Below are positions 24,972 through 33,034 of a stretch of DNA of 49,205 nucleotides, piece by piece; positions within the stretch are counted from its first letter, which is position 1, and every line of letters begins with the position of its first letter. This DNA comes from SAR202 cluster bacterium bin90 (GTDB taxonomy: Bacteria; Chloroflexota; Dehalococcoidia; Lucifugimonadales; JADFKI01): NCBI GenBank assembly GCA_002238855.1, contig MPND01000028.1, positions 1 to 49,205 on the forward strand. The letters are read 5' to 3'. The notes beneath the pieces are model-generated. The model ran no database searches and was not told where the DNA came from. It worked only from the letters and a program-made list of their open reading frames with translations. A program made the position numbers and the translations under genes.

Positions 24972-26384
24972 ATGGCTATTGGAGCGAATAACGGAAATCC
25001 CGGTGACTCGGCAGTCGAGTGGACTGACGCCGCGCAAGCCGTCGAGATGCTCGAGGGGCTGGTTGATGCTGGGCTGACGACCGAGGCGATAGTGCGCCTG
25101 CAACGCCTGCGGGTCGCCGATCAAGCCGACGCGCTCGTCAGTGTTTCCCCTGAAACCCAAGCCGCGCTACTTACGGTGCTGCCTTCTCAGCATCTAGGGA
25201 TGCTGGTCAATGCGCTGGAAACCGATGATGCGGTCTCCGTCTGCGATAGACTGACGGTGGACAAGCTATCCGAGGTTCTTGACGAAACAAGTCCTGATAT
25301 TTCGGCCGACGTGCTGAAGGGGCTTGATCCTGAAGCAGCGAATGCGGCACTTGCCGTCATGAGCACCGCCTCGGATGTCATCCCTCTGCTGGAGTATGAG
25401 GACGACGACGCGGGCGGACTTATGACGCCCGAATTCATCGCTCTAAGCGAGACGATGAATGTTGAGCAGGCGTTAGCCTTTGTTCGCCTGTGGGCTAACG
25501 AAATCGAACCTGATCCAGAGTACATGCATTACCTGTTCGTCGTGGACAGTGACGGAATGCTGAAAGGCGGGCTCAGCCTGGCGCAGCTTGTTCTAGCTTC
25601 TCGCAACCAGTTTGTTTCTCTGCTGATGGATGAGGACATCATCTCGGTTGGAGTGGAGACTGACCAGGAAGAAGCGGCGCGCCTGATGGAGAGGTACGAC
25701 ATATTTACCCTGCCTGTCGTGGATGACGATGGCAGGCTGGTGGGTGTGGTGTGGCTGGACGACATGATCAGGGTGTTGCACGAAGAAGCGACCGAGGACA
25801 TGTTTCGCATGATTGGGGTTGCGGAGGAAGAGAAGGCGCTTGGCCCGTTCTGGCGATCGGTGAAGAACCGCCTGCCGTGGCTAATCGTGAACCTGGGGAC
25901 CGCAGTATTGGCGGGGTTTGTTATCACGCTGTTTCAGAGCACGATGGGGCAGGTCGTGGCGCTGGCAGCGTTCCTGCCGGTGATAGCCGGGCAGGGCGGG
26001 ATTGCCGGAACGCAGACTCTTACGCTAATCATCCGCTCGATTACGCTAGGGGAGGTGTCGCCTGCGGATGCGAAGCAGTTGCTATTGAAGGAACTGGGCC
26101 TTGGTCTGGTGCATGGATTGGCGCTTGGGCTGCTGGTGGGCGTGGTCACGTTCATCTGGAAGGGGAGCGAATTCCTTGCCCTGGTTGTGGGTGTTGCAAT
26201 GCTCGCAAATCTCGTTGTGGCGGGGATAAGCGGAGTTGTGGTGCCGCTGGGATTCAGGGCGCTGAAGATTGACCCCGCGCTTTCGTCGGCGGTGGCGGTA
26301 ACGACCCTGACGGATGTGCTTGGATTCCTCGTGTACCTTGGGCTGGCAACTGCGGTGATCGGGATGATTGTGCAGAGTTTGTGA
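24972..26384 (+). CDS. mgtE: Magnesium transporter MgtE
   Basis: A 470-aa Mg2+ channel. The N-domain is a helical superhelix (LLTVLPSQHLGMLVNALET, then VCDRLTVDKLSEVLDETSPD). Two CBS domains follow (from about 145, with DDDAGGLMTPEFIAL and YDIFTLPVVDDDGRLVG). Five transmembrane helices start near VKNRLPWLIVNLGTAVLAG and include GQGGIAGTQTLTLIIRSI, a hallmark of the pore. The final helix ends near residue 470. The CBS/N-domain normally gates the channel by cytosolic Mg2+. No M-box riboswitch is seen in the 111-bp leader. Confidence 0.95.
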   Translation: MAIGANNGNPGDSAVEWTDAAQAVEMLEGLVDAGLTTEAIVRLQRLRVADQADALVSVSPETQAALLTVLPSQHLGMLVNALETDDAVSVCDRLTVDKLSEVLDETSPDISADVLKGLDPEAANAALAVMSTASDVIPLLEYEDDDAGGLMTPEFIALSETMNVEQALAFVRLWANEIEPDPEYMHYLFVVDSDGMLKGGLSLAQLVLASRNQFVSLLMDEDIISVGVETDQEEAARLMERYDIFTLPVVDDDGRLVGVVWLDDMIRVLHEEATEDMFRMIGVAEEEKALGPFWRSVKNRLPWLIVNLGTAVLAGFVITLFQSTMGQVVALAAFLPVIAGQGGIAGTQTLTLIIRSITLGEVSPADAKQLLLKELGLGLVHGLALGLLVGVVTFIWKGSEFLALVVGVAMLANLVVAGISGVVVPLGFRALKIDPALSSAVAVTTLTDVLGFLVYLGLATAVIGMIVQSL

Positions 26385-26550
26385 GGTTAGCCGCCGGTTT
26401 CGCAGCCTTCAGGCACCAGTTCTGAGAGAAACTGGCTGCTTCGAATGGCGTTGCAAGTAAGTCGTACTCATACTCATGTCATTGCTCTACCGTAGGAAAT
26501 CTGCAGTAGCATCCTCCTTTTATTGCGTTCGGTAAGGGGTTGGCTGCGCG

Positions 26551-26559
26551 TGTTATACT
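26551..26559 (+). promoter_or_regulatory. Extended -10 promoter upstream of the Ldh-family gene
   Basis: TG at 26551 followed by T and TATACT at 26554-26559 forms an extended -10 box. Transcription would begin near 26566, giving a leader of about 70 nt that contains the hairpin at 26591-26615. Confidence 0.4.
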
Positions 26560-26590
26560 TTGGCGCGAGCAAAAGACAATCTTCGTGCAG

Positions 26591-26615
26591 CCTAGTAGGG
26601 CGAAGTCCGACTAGG
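26591..26615 (+). promoter_or_regulatory. Leader hairpin near the ribosome binding site of the Ldh-family gene
   Basis: CCTAGT (26591-26596) pairs with ACTAGG (26610-26615), with an inner GG/CC pairing (26598-26599 with 26607-26608). The AAAGGA ribosome binding site begins just beyond the stem. It could influence translation initiation; no ligand-type riboswitch fold is recognised. Confidence 0.35.
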
Positions 26616-26637
26616 TGTGCTGAAAGGACAACAGATA

Positions 26638-27729
26638 ATGCTTGAACGATTCAAAGTACCGGCTGAAGACCAGGTGCGGGTGCCGGAAGACTCGCTGCGG
26701 GAGACCGTGGCGGCGGTGTTCGAGAAGATGGGCGTGAGTGAAGAAGACGCTGCGATCGGCTCGAATACGCTGACGATGACCGACCTGCGTGGTGTGGAGA
26801 CGCACGGCGTGTCCAATATGCTTCGCGCCTATGTGCAGCAGTACAACGAGGGTGGCCTGAATCCTCAGCCGAACTGGCGGATCATCAGCGAAGCGCCCGC
26901 GACTGCGGTGATGGATGCGGACAAGGGTCTTGCGGTCATCCTGGGGCCCAAGGCGATGCAGATGGCGATTGACAAGGCGCGCGATGTGGGTGTGGGCGTG
27001 GTCACGATGTTCAACGCGGGACATTCGGGCGGCATCGGTCACCACGCGATGCTCGCTGCGGAACAGGATATGGTCGGCTTTGTGACAACCGCGGGCGGCG
27101 CGCAGGTTGTGCCTACATTCGGCTCTGTTGGGCGGCTTGGCACCAATCCGATTGCGGTTGCCGCACCTGCCGCGACCGAACCGCCGTTCCTGTTTGACGC
27201 AGCGACATCCAATGTTGCGGGGAACAAGCTGGGACTGGCGCGGAGGGTTGGCGCGAGCCTGCTGCCGGGCTGGATTACGGAGCCGGACGGTGCGCCGATC
27301 ATGGAGGAGACGGATGTGCGCGGACGAGGCGAATACTGGCACCTGCCACTTGGGGGAACGCGCGAGCTGGGTTCTCACAAGGGCTACGGGCTTGCCCTGA
27401 TGTCGGAGGTGCTGGGAACGATGCTGTCGGGTGCGCTGCCCAGCATGGTTGACGCGGATGGCGGCTCGAAGCATTCTTTCGCGGCGTTCAACATCGCGGC
27501 GTTTACAGATGTGGACGACTTCAAGGAGAAGATGGACCGCATGCTGAAGCTGCTGAAGGAGACACCGCCCGCACCGGGGCACGATCGGGTGCTGTACCCA
27601 GGGCTGTCGGAGTACGAGGAGATTCAGGACAGGCGGGCGAACGGGATTCCACTGCACAAAGAGGTTATCGAGTGGTTCGATGACATTTGCAGCGAACTTT
27701 CCATTCCGAGGCTGCGGGTGCTGGGCTAG
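26638..27729 (+). CDS. Ldh-family (malate/lactate) oxidoreductase
   Basis: A 363-aa NAD(P)-dependent oxidoreductase of the MDH/LDH type-2 fold, which is unrelated to classical lactate dehydrogenase. Characteristic blocks are LTMTDLRGVETHGVSNMLRA near the start (His of the active site), FNAGHSGGIGHHAMLAAEQD and GRLGTNPIAVAAPA, then GSHKGYGLALMSEVLGTMLS. Substrates in the family are 2-hydroxy acids such as malate, ureidoglycolate and sulfolactate; which one applies is unclear. AAAGGACAA precedes the ATG at 26638; a GTG at 26617 would add seven residues. Confidence 0.9.
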   Translation: MLERFKVPAEDQVRVPEDSLRETVAAVFEKMGVSEEDAAIGSNTLTMTDLRGVETHGVSNMLRAYVQQYNEGGLNPQPNWRIISEAPATAVMDADKGLAVILGPKAMQMAIDKARDVGVGVVTMFNAGHSGGIGHHAMLAAEQDMVGFVTTAGGAQVVPTFGSVGRLGTNPIAVAAPAATEPPFLFDAATSNVAGNKLGLARRVGASLLPGWITEPDGAPIMEETDVRGRGEYWHLPLGGTRELGSHKGYGLALMSEVLGTMLSGALPSMVDADGGSKHSFAAFNIAAFTDVDDFKEKMDRMLKLLKETPPAPGHDRVLYPGLSEYEEIQDRRANGIPLHKEVIEWFDDICSELSIPRLRVLG

Positions 27730-27797
27730 CTGACGGTTCACCTTCATTCACGGGATTTAGGGCACGGGATTTAGGGAATCCTTCACGCCCATCCCAA

Positions 27798-27820
27798 CCT
27801 TCCCCCCATAAGGGGGAAGG
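27798..27820. repeat. Dispersed palindromic repeat between convergent genes
   Basis: CCTTCCCCC (27798-27806) pairs with GGGGGAAGG (27812-27820) around a CATAA loop. It is preceded by CACGCCCATCCCAA, as at 15005-15070. It lies 2 bp from the stop of the TPR gene and could terminate both converging transcripts. Confidence 0.6.
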
Positions 27821-27822
27821 GG

Positions 27823-28329
27823 TTAGCGGGACCAGCCGCTTTCGCGGGCTTTGAGGTAGTCCTGGTAGCTGGCGTTGTGGTCGCCATTCATGGCGTGAAG
27901 GATGCTGCGGTGGCGGTAGGCGCTCCAGAAGTCGGGGTCGAGTTCCAGTGCAAGAGTAAGGTCTTTGATTGCCTCGTCGAGCTTACCGAGTTCGGAGTAA
28001 GCTAAGCCTCGGTTGTGGTAGGCGTCGCGGTATTCCGGGTCCAGTTCGATTGCCTTGCTGATGTCCGAAACTGCGCCCGCGGGGTCGCCCGTACACAGCG
28101 ATGCGATGCCGCGATTGTTCCACGCCATGGTGTGGTCTGAGTTCAAGGCTATGACCTGCGTCAGGTCGGATTTGGCGTCGTCGTACCTTCCCTGATTGGA
28201 GCGGGCGTTGCCCCTGCGAAACCAGGCCTGGGCGTCCTGCGGGTCTAGTTCGATTGCCTGTGTGGTCTCGATGACTATCTGGGCGAGGTGCTCGGGGTCG
28301 TGCTTTCCACCTGTGCCGGGCTGCTGCAT
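27823..28329 (-). CDS. Tetratricopeptide repeat protein
   Basis: A 168-aa protein made almost wholly of TPR repeats of 34 residues. Three clear units carry the conserved A/G/P positions (AWNNRGIASLCTGDPAGAVS, AYHNRGLAYSELGKLDEAIK and AYRHRSILHAMNGDHNASY), preceded by AWFRRGNARSNQGRYDDAKS. No signal peptide is seen, so it is likely a cytosolic scaffold. The partner is not known. Confidence 0.85.
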   Translation of the reverse strand: MQQPGTGGKHDPEHLAQIVIETTQAIELDPQDAQAWFRRGNARSNQGRYDDAKSDLTQVIALNSDHTMAWNNRGIASLCTGDPAGAVSDISKAIELDPEYRDAYHNRGLAYSELGKLDEAIKDLTLALELDPDFWSAYRHRSILHAMNGDHNASYQDYLKARESGWSR

Positions 28330-28418
28330 TTCGTTTCCTTTGCTACACAGACTGTCATTTCCTAGAATATACTCTGCTGCCGTGAATTACGATACCGTTT
28401 TTGTTGAGGGGATTGACT

Positions 28419-29183
28419 ATGACTAGACGGCTCCTGGCGCTGGTGTGCGTCTTTGGAGCGGCGCTGCTGGCAGCGTGCTCTCAGGGCAGCGCCGATGATG
28501 AGCTGCTTGTGTTTGCGGCGACTAGCCTGACGGACGCGATGACTGAGGCTGCGACGGCGTTCGAGGCGACGAGCGGCACTGAGGTAGAGATCAGCTTCGG
28601 ACCTTCGCGCGCGCTAGCTCAGCAGATAGTGCGCGGGGCGACTCCGGACTTGTACTTTGCGGCGGGACAGCCACCCATGGACTCGCTTCTGGAGGGCGGA
28701 CAGGTCGATGGGGATGGCGTGGTGCGGCTGCTGTCCAACAAGATTGTGCTGATAACTGGGCAGGACGGGCCCGCGATAAGCGGCATAAACGAGTTGGCGA
28801 ATGCAGGCTTTACGCGGATTGCGATGCCGGACCCTGAAATCGCGCCTGCAGGTAACTACACGAGAGCTGCGCTGCAGAGCCTGGGCTTGTGGGAGCGTAT
28901 GCTGCCGAGCCTGGTGTTCGCCAACGATGTGCGGGCGACGCTGTCGTATGTGCAGACGGGCAATGCGGATGGCGGGTTCTTGTACCAAACGGACGCCGCA
29001 ACCGCAGACGATGTTCACGTGCTGGATATAGTGCCGACCGACTCGTACCCGGATGTGGTTTACCCGGCTGCGGTTGTGCAGGGCGCGGACAATGAGAAGG
29101 GCGCAGCGGCGTTGCTGGAATTTCTGCAGGGCGAGGACGCCAAGGAGATCTTCCGCAGGCACGGATTCACTCCGCTGGAGTAG
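28419..29183 (+). CDS. modA: Molybdate ABC transporter, substrate-binding protein
   Basis: A 254-aa periplasmic-binding-type protein, lipid anchored through LLAAC (Cys about 20). Motifs are VFAATSLTDAMTEAATAFEA, FGPSRALAQQIVRGATPDLY, and the late YVQTGNADGGFLYQTDA block typical of ModA. Oxyanion ligands are conserved in position (Ser in ATSL and GPSR). The start ATG at 28419 follows GAGGGGATT. It is the first gene of modABC. Confidence 0.93.
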   Translation: MTRRLLALVCVFGAALLAACSQGSADDELLVFAATSLTDAMTEAATAFEATSGTEVEISFGPSRALAQQIVRGATPDLYFAAGQPPMDSLLEGGQVDGDGVVRLLSNKIVLITGQDGPAISGINELANAGFTRIAMPDPEIAPAGNYTRAALQSLGLWERMLPSLVFANDVRATLSYVQTGNADGGFLYQTDAATADDVHVLDIVPTDSYPDVVYPAAVVQGADNEKGAAALLEFLQGEDAKEIFRRHGFTPLE

Positions 29184-29199
29184 GGAATCGGGCTGAAGG

Positions 29200-29865
29200 T
29201 TGGAATTGCTGGGTATTCTGGGGTTGACGGTGCAGATTGCGGTCGTGGGGACCGCGATCAATCTGCCGATTGCGCTGGGCGTGAGTTGGCTGATCGTGAA
29301 GCGGAGGATACCGGGGAGGCTGGTGTTCGACGCGCTGGTGTCGCTGCCTCTCGCGGTGCCGCCAGTGGTGGTGGGCTATGCGTTGTTGCTGCTGCTTGGC
29401 AACAGGGGACCTGTGGGCGGGCTGCTGAACGACCTGCTGGGCGTGGAGTTGGTGTTCACATGGTTCGCCGCCGCTCTTGCCGCCGCGGTGGTGTCGTTTC
29501 CGCTGATGGCGCGGGCGGTGATGGTTGCGATGGGTGGAGTGGACGAGCATCTGGAGATGGCGGCACGCAGCCTGGGCGCGAGCGCGGTGCGGGTGTTCTT
29601 CACGATTACCGTGCCACTAGCGTATCGCGGGATACTTGCCGGAGTGCTGCTGGGGTTCGTGCGGGCAATCAGCGAGTTTGGCGCGACGATAATCGTGGCG
29701 GGGAACATTCCCGGCAAGACGCAGACGCTGCCGCTTGCCATATACTCTGAGGTTTTGCTGGGCGATGACGCGATGGCGATGCGGCTGATCGCGATTTCTG
29801 TGGGGCTTGCGGTGGTGACGCTGCTGGTGCATAACTGGCTGCTGGACAGGGTTAACCGGGGCTAA
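29200..29865 (+). CDS. modB: Molybdate ABC transporter, permease
   Basis: A 221-aa inner-membrane permease with about five transmembrane helices. The cytoplasmic EAA-like loop that docks the ATPase is EMAARSLGASAVRVFFTITV and PLAYRGILAG. The segment GFVRAISEFGATIIVAGNIP is the ModB/CysT signature. TTG at 29200 is the first candidate start. TTG at 29206 has AAGG at a better distance (6 nt), so the true N-terminus may be two residues shorter. Confidence 0.93.
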   Translation: MELLGILGLTVQIAVVGTAINLPIALGVSWLIVKRRIPGRLVFDALVSLPLAVPPVVVGYALLLLLGNRGPVGGLLNDLLGVELVFTWFAAALAAAVVSFPLMARAVMVAMGGVDEHLEMAARSLGASAVRVFFTITVPLAYRGILAGVLLGFVRAISEFGATIIVAGNIPGKTQTLPLAIYSEVLLGDDAMAMRLIAISVGLAVVTLLVHNWLLDRVNRG

Positions 29866-29892
29866 CAGGATGGACAGGACAGAACGGTACTG

Positions 29893-30987
29893 ATGCTGGA
29901 AATGAACGTGCGGAAGAGCTTTGCGGACTTTACGCTGGAGTGCGAGGCGCAGTTCGGCGAAGGGGTTACGGCGATATTCGGGCCGTCAGGGAGCGGCAAA
30001 TCCACGCTGCTGAACTCGATTGCGGGGCTGGTACGCCCGGACGAGGGGCATATCAGGTTCGGCGGAGAAGCACTTTACTCTTCGGGCGAGGGGACACATG
30101 TGCCGCCGGATAAGCGGAAGTTCGGGTATGTGTTTCAGGACTCGGCGCTGTTCCCACACATGAGCGTGGCGGACAATATCCACTACGGCTACAAGCTGAC
30201 TGCACGGAATGACAGGCGCATTGAGCCTTCGCAGCTTGTGGAATTGCTGCAACTCGGCCATCTGATGGAACGGGGCGTCGGCAACCTGTCCGGCGGAGAG
30301 CGGCAGCGGGTCGCGCTGGCGAGGGCGTTGGCGACTTTTCCTCGACTGCTGCTGCTGGATGAGCCGCTTGCGTCCCTGGATGGCGGGCTGCGCGGCGTGA
30401 TCTTGGGATACCTGAAGCGGATACGGCGAGAGCTTGGGACACCGATGGTGTATGTGTCGCACTCCATTTCGGAGGTGCTGGCTCTGGCGGATAGTGCACT
30501 GGTGTTGCGCGACGGCAAGGTTGTTGCTTTTGGGCGGGCCTCGGAGGCGCTGGTGATGCCGGAGGTGTCTGCGTTCGCGCAGTTCGACACGCTGGAGAAT
30601 CTTCTGGAAGCGGTGGTCATCAAGCGATACGGCGACGAGGACATTGCGGAGCTTGCGATTGGGGATGCGCAGGTGATTGCGGCGGGAGGGCGACGCAGTG
30701 AGGGGGAGGCTCTGACGGTGTCCATACGGGCGGGGGACATCATCGTGTCGCGGCAAATACCGCCACAGACGAGCGCGCGCAACGCCATAAAGGCTCGGGT
30801 GTCGGAGATTCACTGCGTCGATTCGCGGGTGCTGGTGTATGCGGATGTCGGGACGCGAATCATAGTGGAGATTACCTTGAGTTCACTGGAAGCACTCGAA
30901 CTCAAAGAGGGTACCGAGATCTATCTCATTATCAAGGCGAACAGCGTGATACCGCTGGAAGGGAGTGGAAGCCGACAGGACGGATAG
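29893..30987 (+). CDS. modC: Molybdate ABC transporter, ATPase
   Basis: A 364-aa protein that powers ModB. The Walker A motif is FGPSGSGKSTLLNSIAG, the Q-loop region FGYVFQDSALFPHMSV, the signature LSGGERQRVALARAL, and Walker B LLLLDEPLASLD, followed by the switch His in YVSHSISEV. A C-terminal TOBE/MOP domain (about 290-355) contains QTSARNAIKARVSEIHC, a molybdate-binding regulatory module. It completes a modABC operon; molybdenum uptake implies molybdoenzymes elsewhere in the genome. Confidence 0.95.
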   Translation: MLEMNVRKSFADFTLECEAQFGEGVTAIFGPSGSGKSTLLNSIAGLVRPDEGHIRFGGEALYSSGEGTHVPPDKRKFGYVFQDSALFPHMSVADNIHYGYKLTARNDRRIEPSQLVELLQLGHLMERGVGNLSGGERQRVALARALATFPRLLLLDEPLASLDGGLRGVILGYLKRIRRELGTPMVYVSHSISEVLALADSALVLRDGKVVAFGRASEALVMPEVSAFAQFDTLENLLEAVVIKRYGDEDIAELAIGDAQVIAAGGRRSEGEALTVSIRAGDIIVSRQIPPQTSARNAIKARVSEIHCVDSRVLVYADVGTRIIVEITLSSLEALELKEGTEIYLIIKANSVIPLEGSGSRQDG

Positions 30988-31002
30988 TGCGCGCGTACGC
31001 CG

Positions 31003-31197
31003 CTATCTTGTCGGGAAGAGAATCCATTGAAGTTCGCCGCAACTCTCGCACCTCAGGCGCAGGTAGTAGCCTGTGCCGTTGGAAGACGGGCGGCTAAGCA
31101 GGGGCTGAACTTCGGCGAACGAGCTGAGGCGTTGCGGCGTATCGCCATTTACCGCGCTGTCCCTGCACTTGTAACTGCACAATGCTTTGACTGTCAT
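31003..31197 (-). CDS. Small possible zinc-ribbon protein, 64 aa
   Basis: Unrecognised. Cys residues are in a CSYKC pair near the N-terminus and a CESC pair near the C-terminus (LRLRCESCGELQWILFPTR), a spacing consistent with a zinc ribbon. GAGA lies upstream of the ATG. It is convergent with modC and divergent from pdxS. It could be spurious; conservation would settle it. Confidence 0.45.
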   Translation of the reverse strand: MTVKALCSYKCRDSAVNGDTPQRLSSFAEVQPLLSRPSSNGTGYYLRLRCESCGELQWILFPTR

Positions 31198-31343
31198 TGT
31201 GATTCTCGCATTATATCTTCACTATCGGTGCGATAATCTGCACTACGGCAGTATAACAGGACAGAGCTGCGGAGAGGACGGAGGGCGCAGTGCATTGATG
31301 AGCTTGAGGAAGCTTGTTTCCTTCGTCATCATTGATGCCATCA

Positions 31344-31372
31344 TTGATAAGGAGACTGCGCTGGAATATACT
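31344..31372 (+). promoter_or_regulatory. Sigma-70-type promoter of pdxST
   Basis: TTGATA (31344-31349), a 17-bp spacer, and TATACT (31367-31372). Transcription would start near 31379, leaving a leader of about 40 nt before the pdxS ATG. The match is good by eye, and placement fits the operon. Confidence 0.6.
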
Positions 31373-31419
31373 GCCATGTGGTGGATATATGAAATGGACG
31401 GAGTTAATTGGAGGCTCTC

Positions 31420-32319
31420 ATGGCAGTTGACATTGCGGCTGAGACCGGCACTTTCCTGGTAAAGTCCGGGCTGGCGCAGATGCTGAAGGGCGGCGTGATA
31501 ATGGACGTCGTTACCCCTGAACACGCGAAAATTGCGGAGGATGCGGGCGCAGTCGCGGTGATGGCGCTGGAGCGCGTACCATCGGACATTCGGCAGGCCG
31601 GAGGTGTGGCGCGCATGTCTGATCCGGCAATGATAGCGGATATTATAGACGCGGTTACGATTCCGGTGATGGCGAAGGCGCGCATCGGGCATTTCGTGGA
31701 GGCGCAGATTCTGGAAGCCATGGGCGTGGACTACATAGACGAGTCCGAAGTGCTGACTCCGGCAGACGAGAATAACCACATCAACAAGCACGACTTCAAA
31801 GTGCCGTTCGTGTGCGGTTGCCGTGACCTTGGTGAGGCACTGAGGCGTATCGGCGAGGGCGCCGCAATGATTCGCACCAAGGGCGAAGCGGGCACCGGCA
31901 ACATCGTCGAGGCAGTCCGGCACGCGCGACAGGTATTAGGCGAGATGCGGCGCATCCAGAATATGACAAACGACGAACTGATGGCAACGGCAAGAGACCT
32001 GCGCGCTCCTTACGAACTGGTGCGGCAGATCCACGACAACGGCAATTTGCCTGTGGTCAACTTTGCTGCCGGAGGCATCGCAACTCCAGCAGACGCGGCG
32101 CTGATGATGCAGCTTGGCGTTGATGGCGTGTTCGTAGGCTCAGGCATATTCAAGTCCGAATACCCGGAGATAATGGCGGAAGCGATTGTCAGGGCTACCA
32201 CGCACTACAACGACCCGGAGATACTCGTCGATATTTCGAAGGGCCTGGGCTCAGCGATGCCGGGTTTGGATGTGCGGACTATGCCCGAAGAAGAGCAGCT
32301 TGCCGTACGAGGCTGGTAA
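31420..32319 (+). CDS. pdxS: Pyridoxal 5'-phosphate synthase, synthase subunit
   Basis: A 299-aa TIM-barrel enzyme that builds PLP from ribose 5-phosphate, glyceraldehyde 3-phosphate and ammonia. Conserved blocks are [50 protein letters not shown] (catalytic Lys), and [17 protein letters not shown] at a 6-nt spacing decides the start at 31420. It partners with PdxT encoded immediately downstream, and no de novo pdxA/pdxJ pathway genes are in the window. Confidence 0.98.
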   Translation: MAVDIAAETGTFLVKSGLAQMLKGGVIMDVVTPEHAKIAEDAGAVAVMALERVPSDIRQAGGVARMSDPAMIADIIDAVTIPVMAKARIGHFVEAQILEAMGVDYIDESEVLTPADENNHINKHDFKVPFVCGCRDLGEALRRIGEGAAMIRTKGEAGTGNIVEAVRHARQVLGEMRRIQNMTNDELMATARDLRAPYELVRQIHDNGNLPVVNFAAGGIATPADAALMMQLGVDGVFVGSGIFKSEYPEIMAEAIVRATTHYNDPEILVDISKGLGSAMPGLDVRTMPEEEQLAVRGW

Positions 32320-32320
32320 T

Positions 32321-32914
32321 TTGTCGAATGGCCTGCCGAGAATAGGCGTACTCGCCGTGCAGGGCGATTTCCTGGAGCACAGGCAAGCGCTGGGCCGCCT
32401 GGGGATTGATGCGCCTGAAATTCGCCTGCCCCATCAACTTGACGAGGTTGATGGGCTGATAATTCCAGGGGGCGAAAGCACTACGATCGTCCAACTCATT
32501 GACATCTATGGTTTTCGTGATGCGCTTCGGCAGAGATCGCAAGAGGGCATGGCGATCTGGGGCACATGTGCGGGCATGATTGTCATCGCAGACCGCCTGA
32601 CGGACAGACGCCCGCAACCGCTGCGACTTATGGACATCGAGGTCAGTCGTAATGCATTCGGTCGCCAGGTGGATAGCTTCGAGGCTGACATCGAATTCGA
32701 TGACATACAGGGTGCGCCGTTCCACTGCGTATTCATTCGCGCCCCGGTGGTGAACAGCGTGGGCGAATCGGTGAAGGTGCTGGCGGCTCTGGATGATGGT
32801 CGGCCCATTGCGGTACGTCAGGACAATATGCTGGCGACCGCGTTTCATCCGGAGTTGACGGGCGACTCGCGCATCCATGAACTGTTCGTCGGGATGACGG
32901 AGCGGCAGGACTAA
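32321..32914 (+). CDS. pdxT: Pyridoxal 5'-phosphate synthase, glutaminase subunit
   Basis: A 197-aa class I glutaminase that feeds ammonia to PdxS. It has IGVLAVQGDFLEHRQALGRL, the oxyanion-loop motif LIIPGGESTTI, the nucleophile Cys in IWGTCAGMIV, and the His-Glu dyad in AFHPELTGD. The start is a TTG one base after the pdxS stop, with GAGG 8 nt upstream. Translation is probably coupled. Length and motifs are complete. Confidence 0.96.
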   Translation: MSNGLPRIGVLAVQGDFLEHRQALGRLGIDAPEIRLPHQLDEVDGLIIPGGESTTIVQLIDIYGFRDALRQRSQEGMAIWGTCAGMIVIADRLTDRRPQPLRLMDIEVSRNAFGRQVDSFEADIEFDDIQGAPFHCVFIRAPVVNSVGESVKVLAALDDGRPIAVRQDNMLATAFHPELTGDSRIHELFVGMTERQD

Positions 32915-33034
32915 CTTAGGCAAGTCCGATGCCTAAATGATAGGGAGAAATGTCGCTTTACCCCAGGTTGCATTGCTATGGTAAAGTGTAGGTAGTCGGA
33001 TGATCGGTCAATGCTGGGATGCCAAGGAGGTTCT

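Noticed and set aside
26611..27747. Long minus-strand open frame opposite the Ldh-family gene
   Set aside because: Composition is Arg/His-biased and it mirrors a conserved plus-strand enzyme; a codon-bias shadow.
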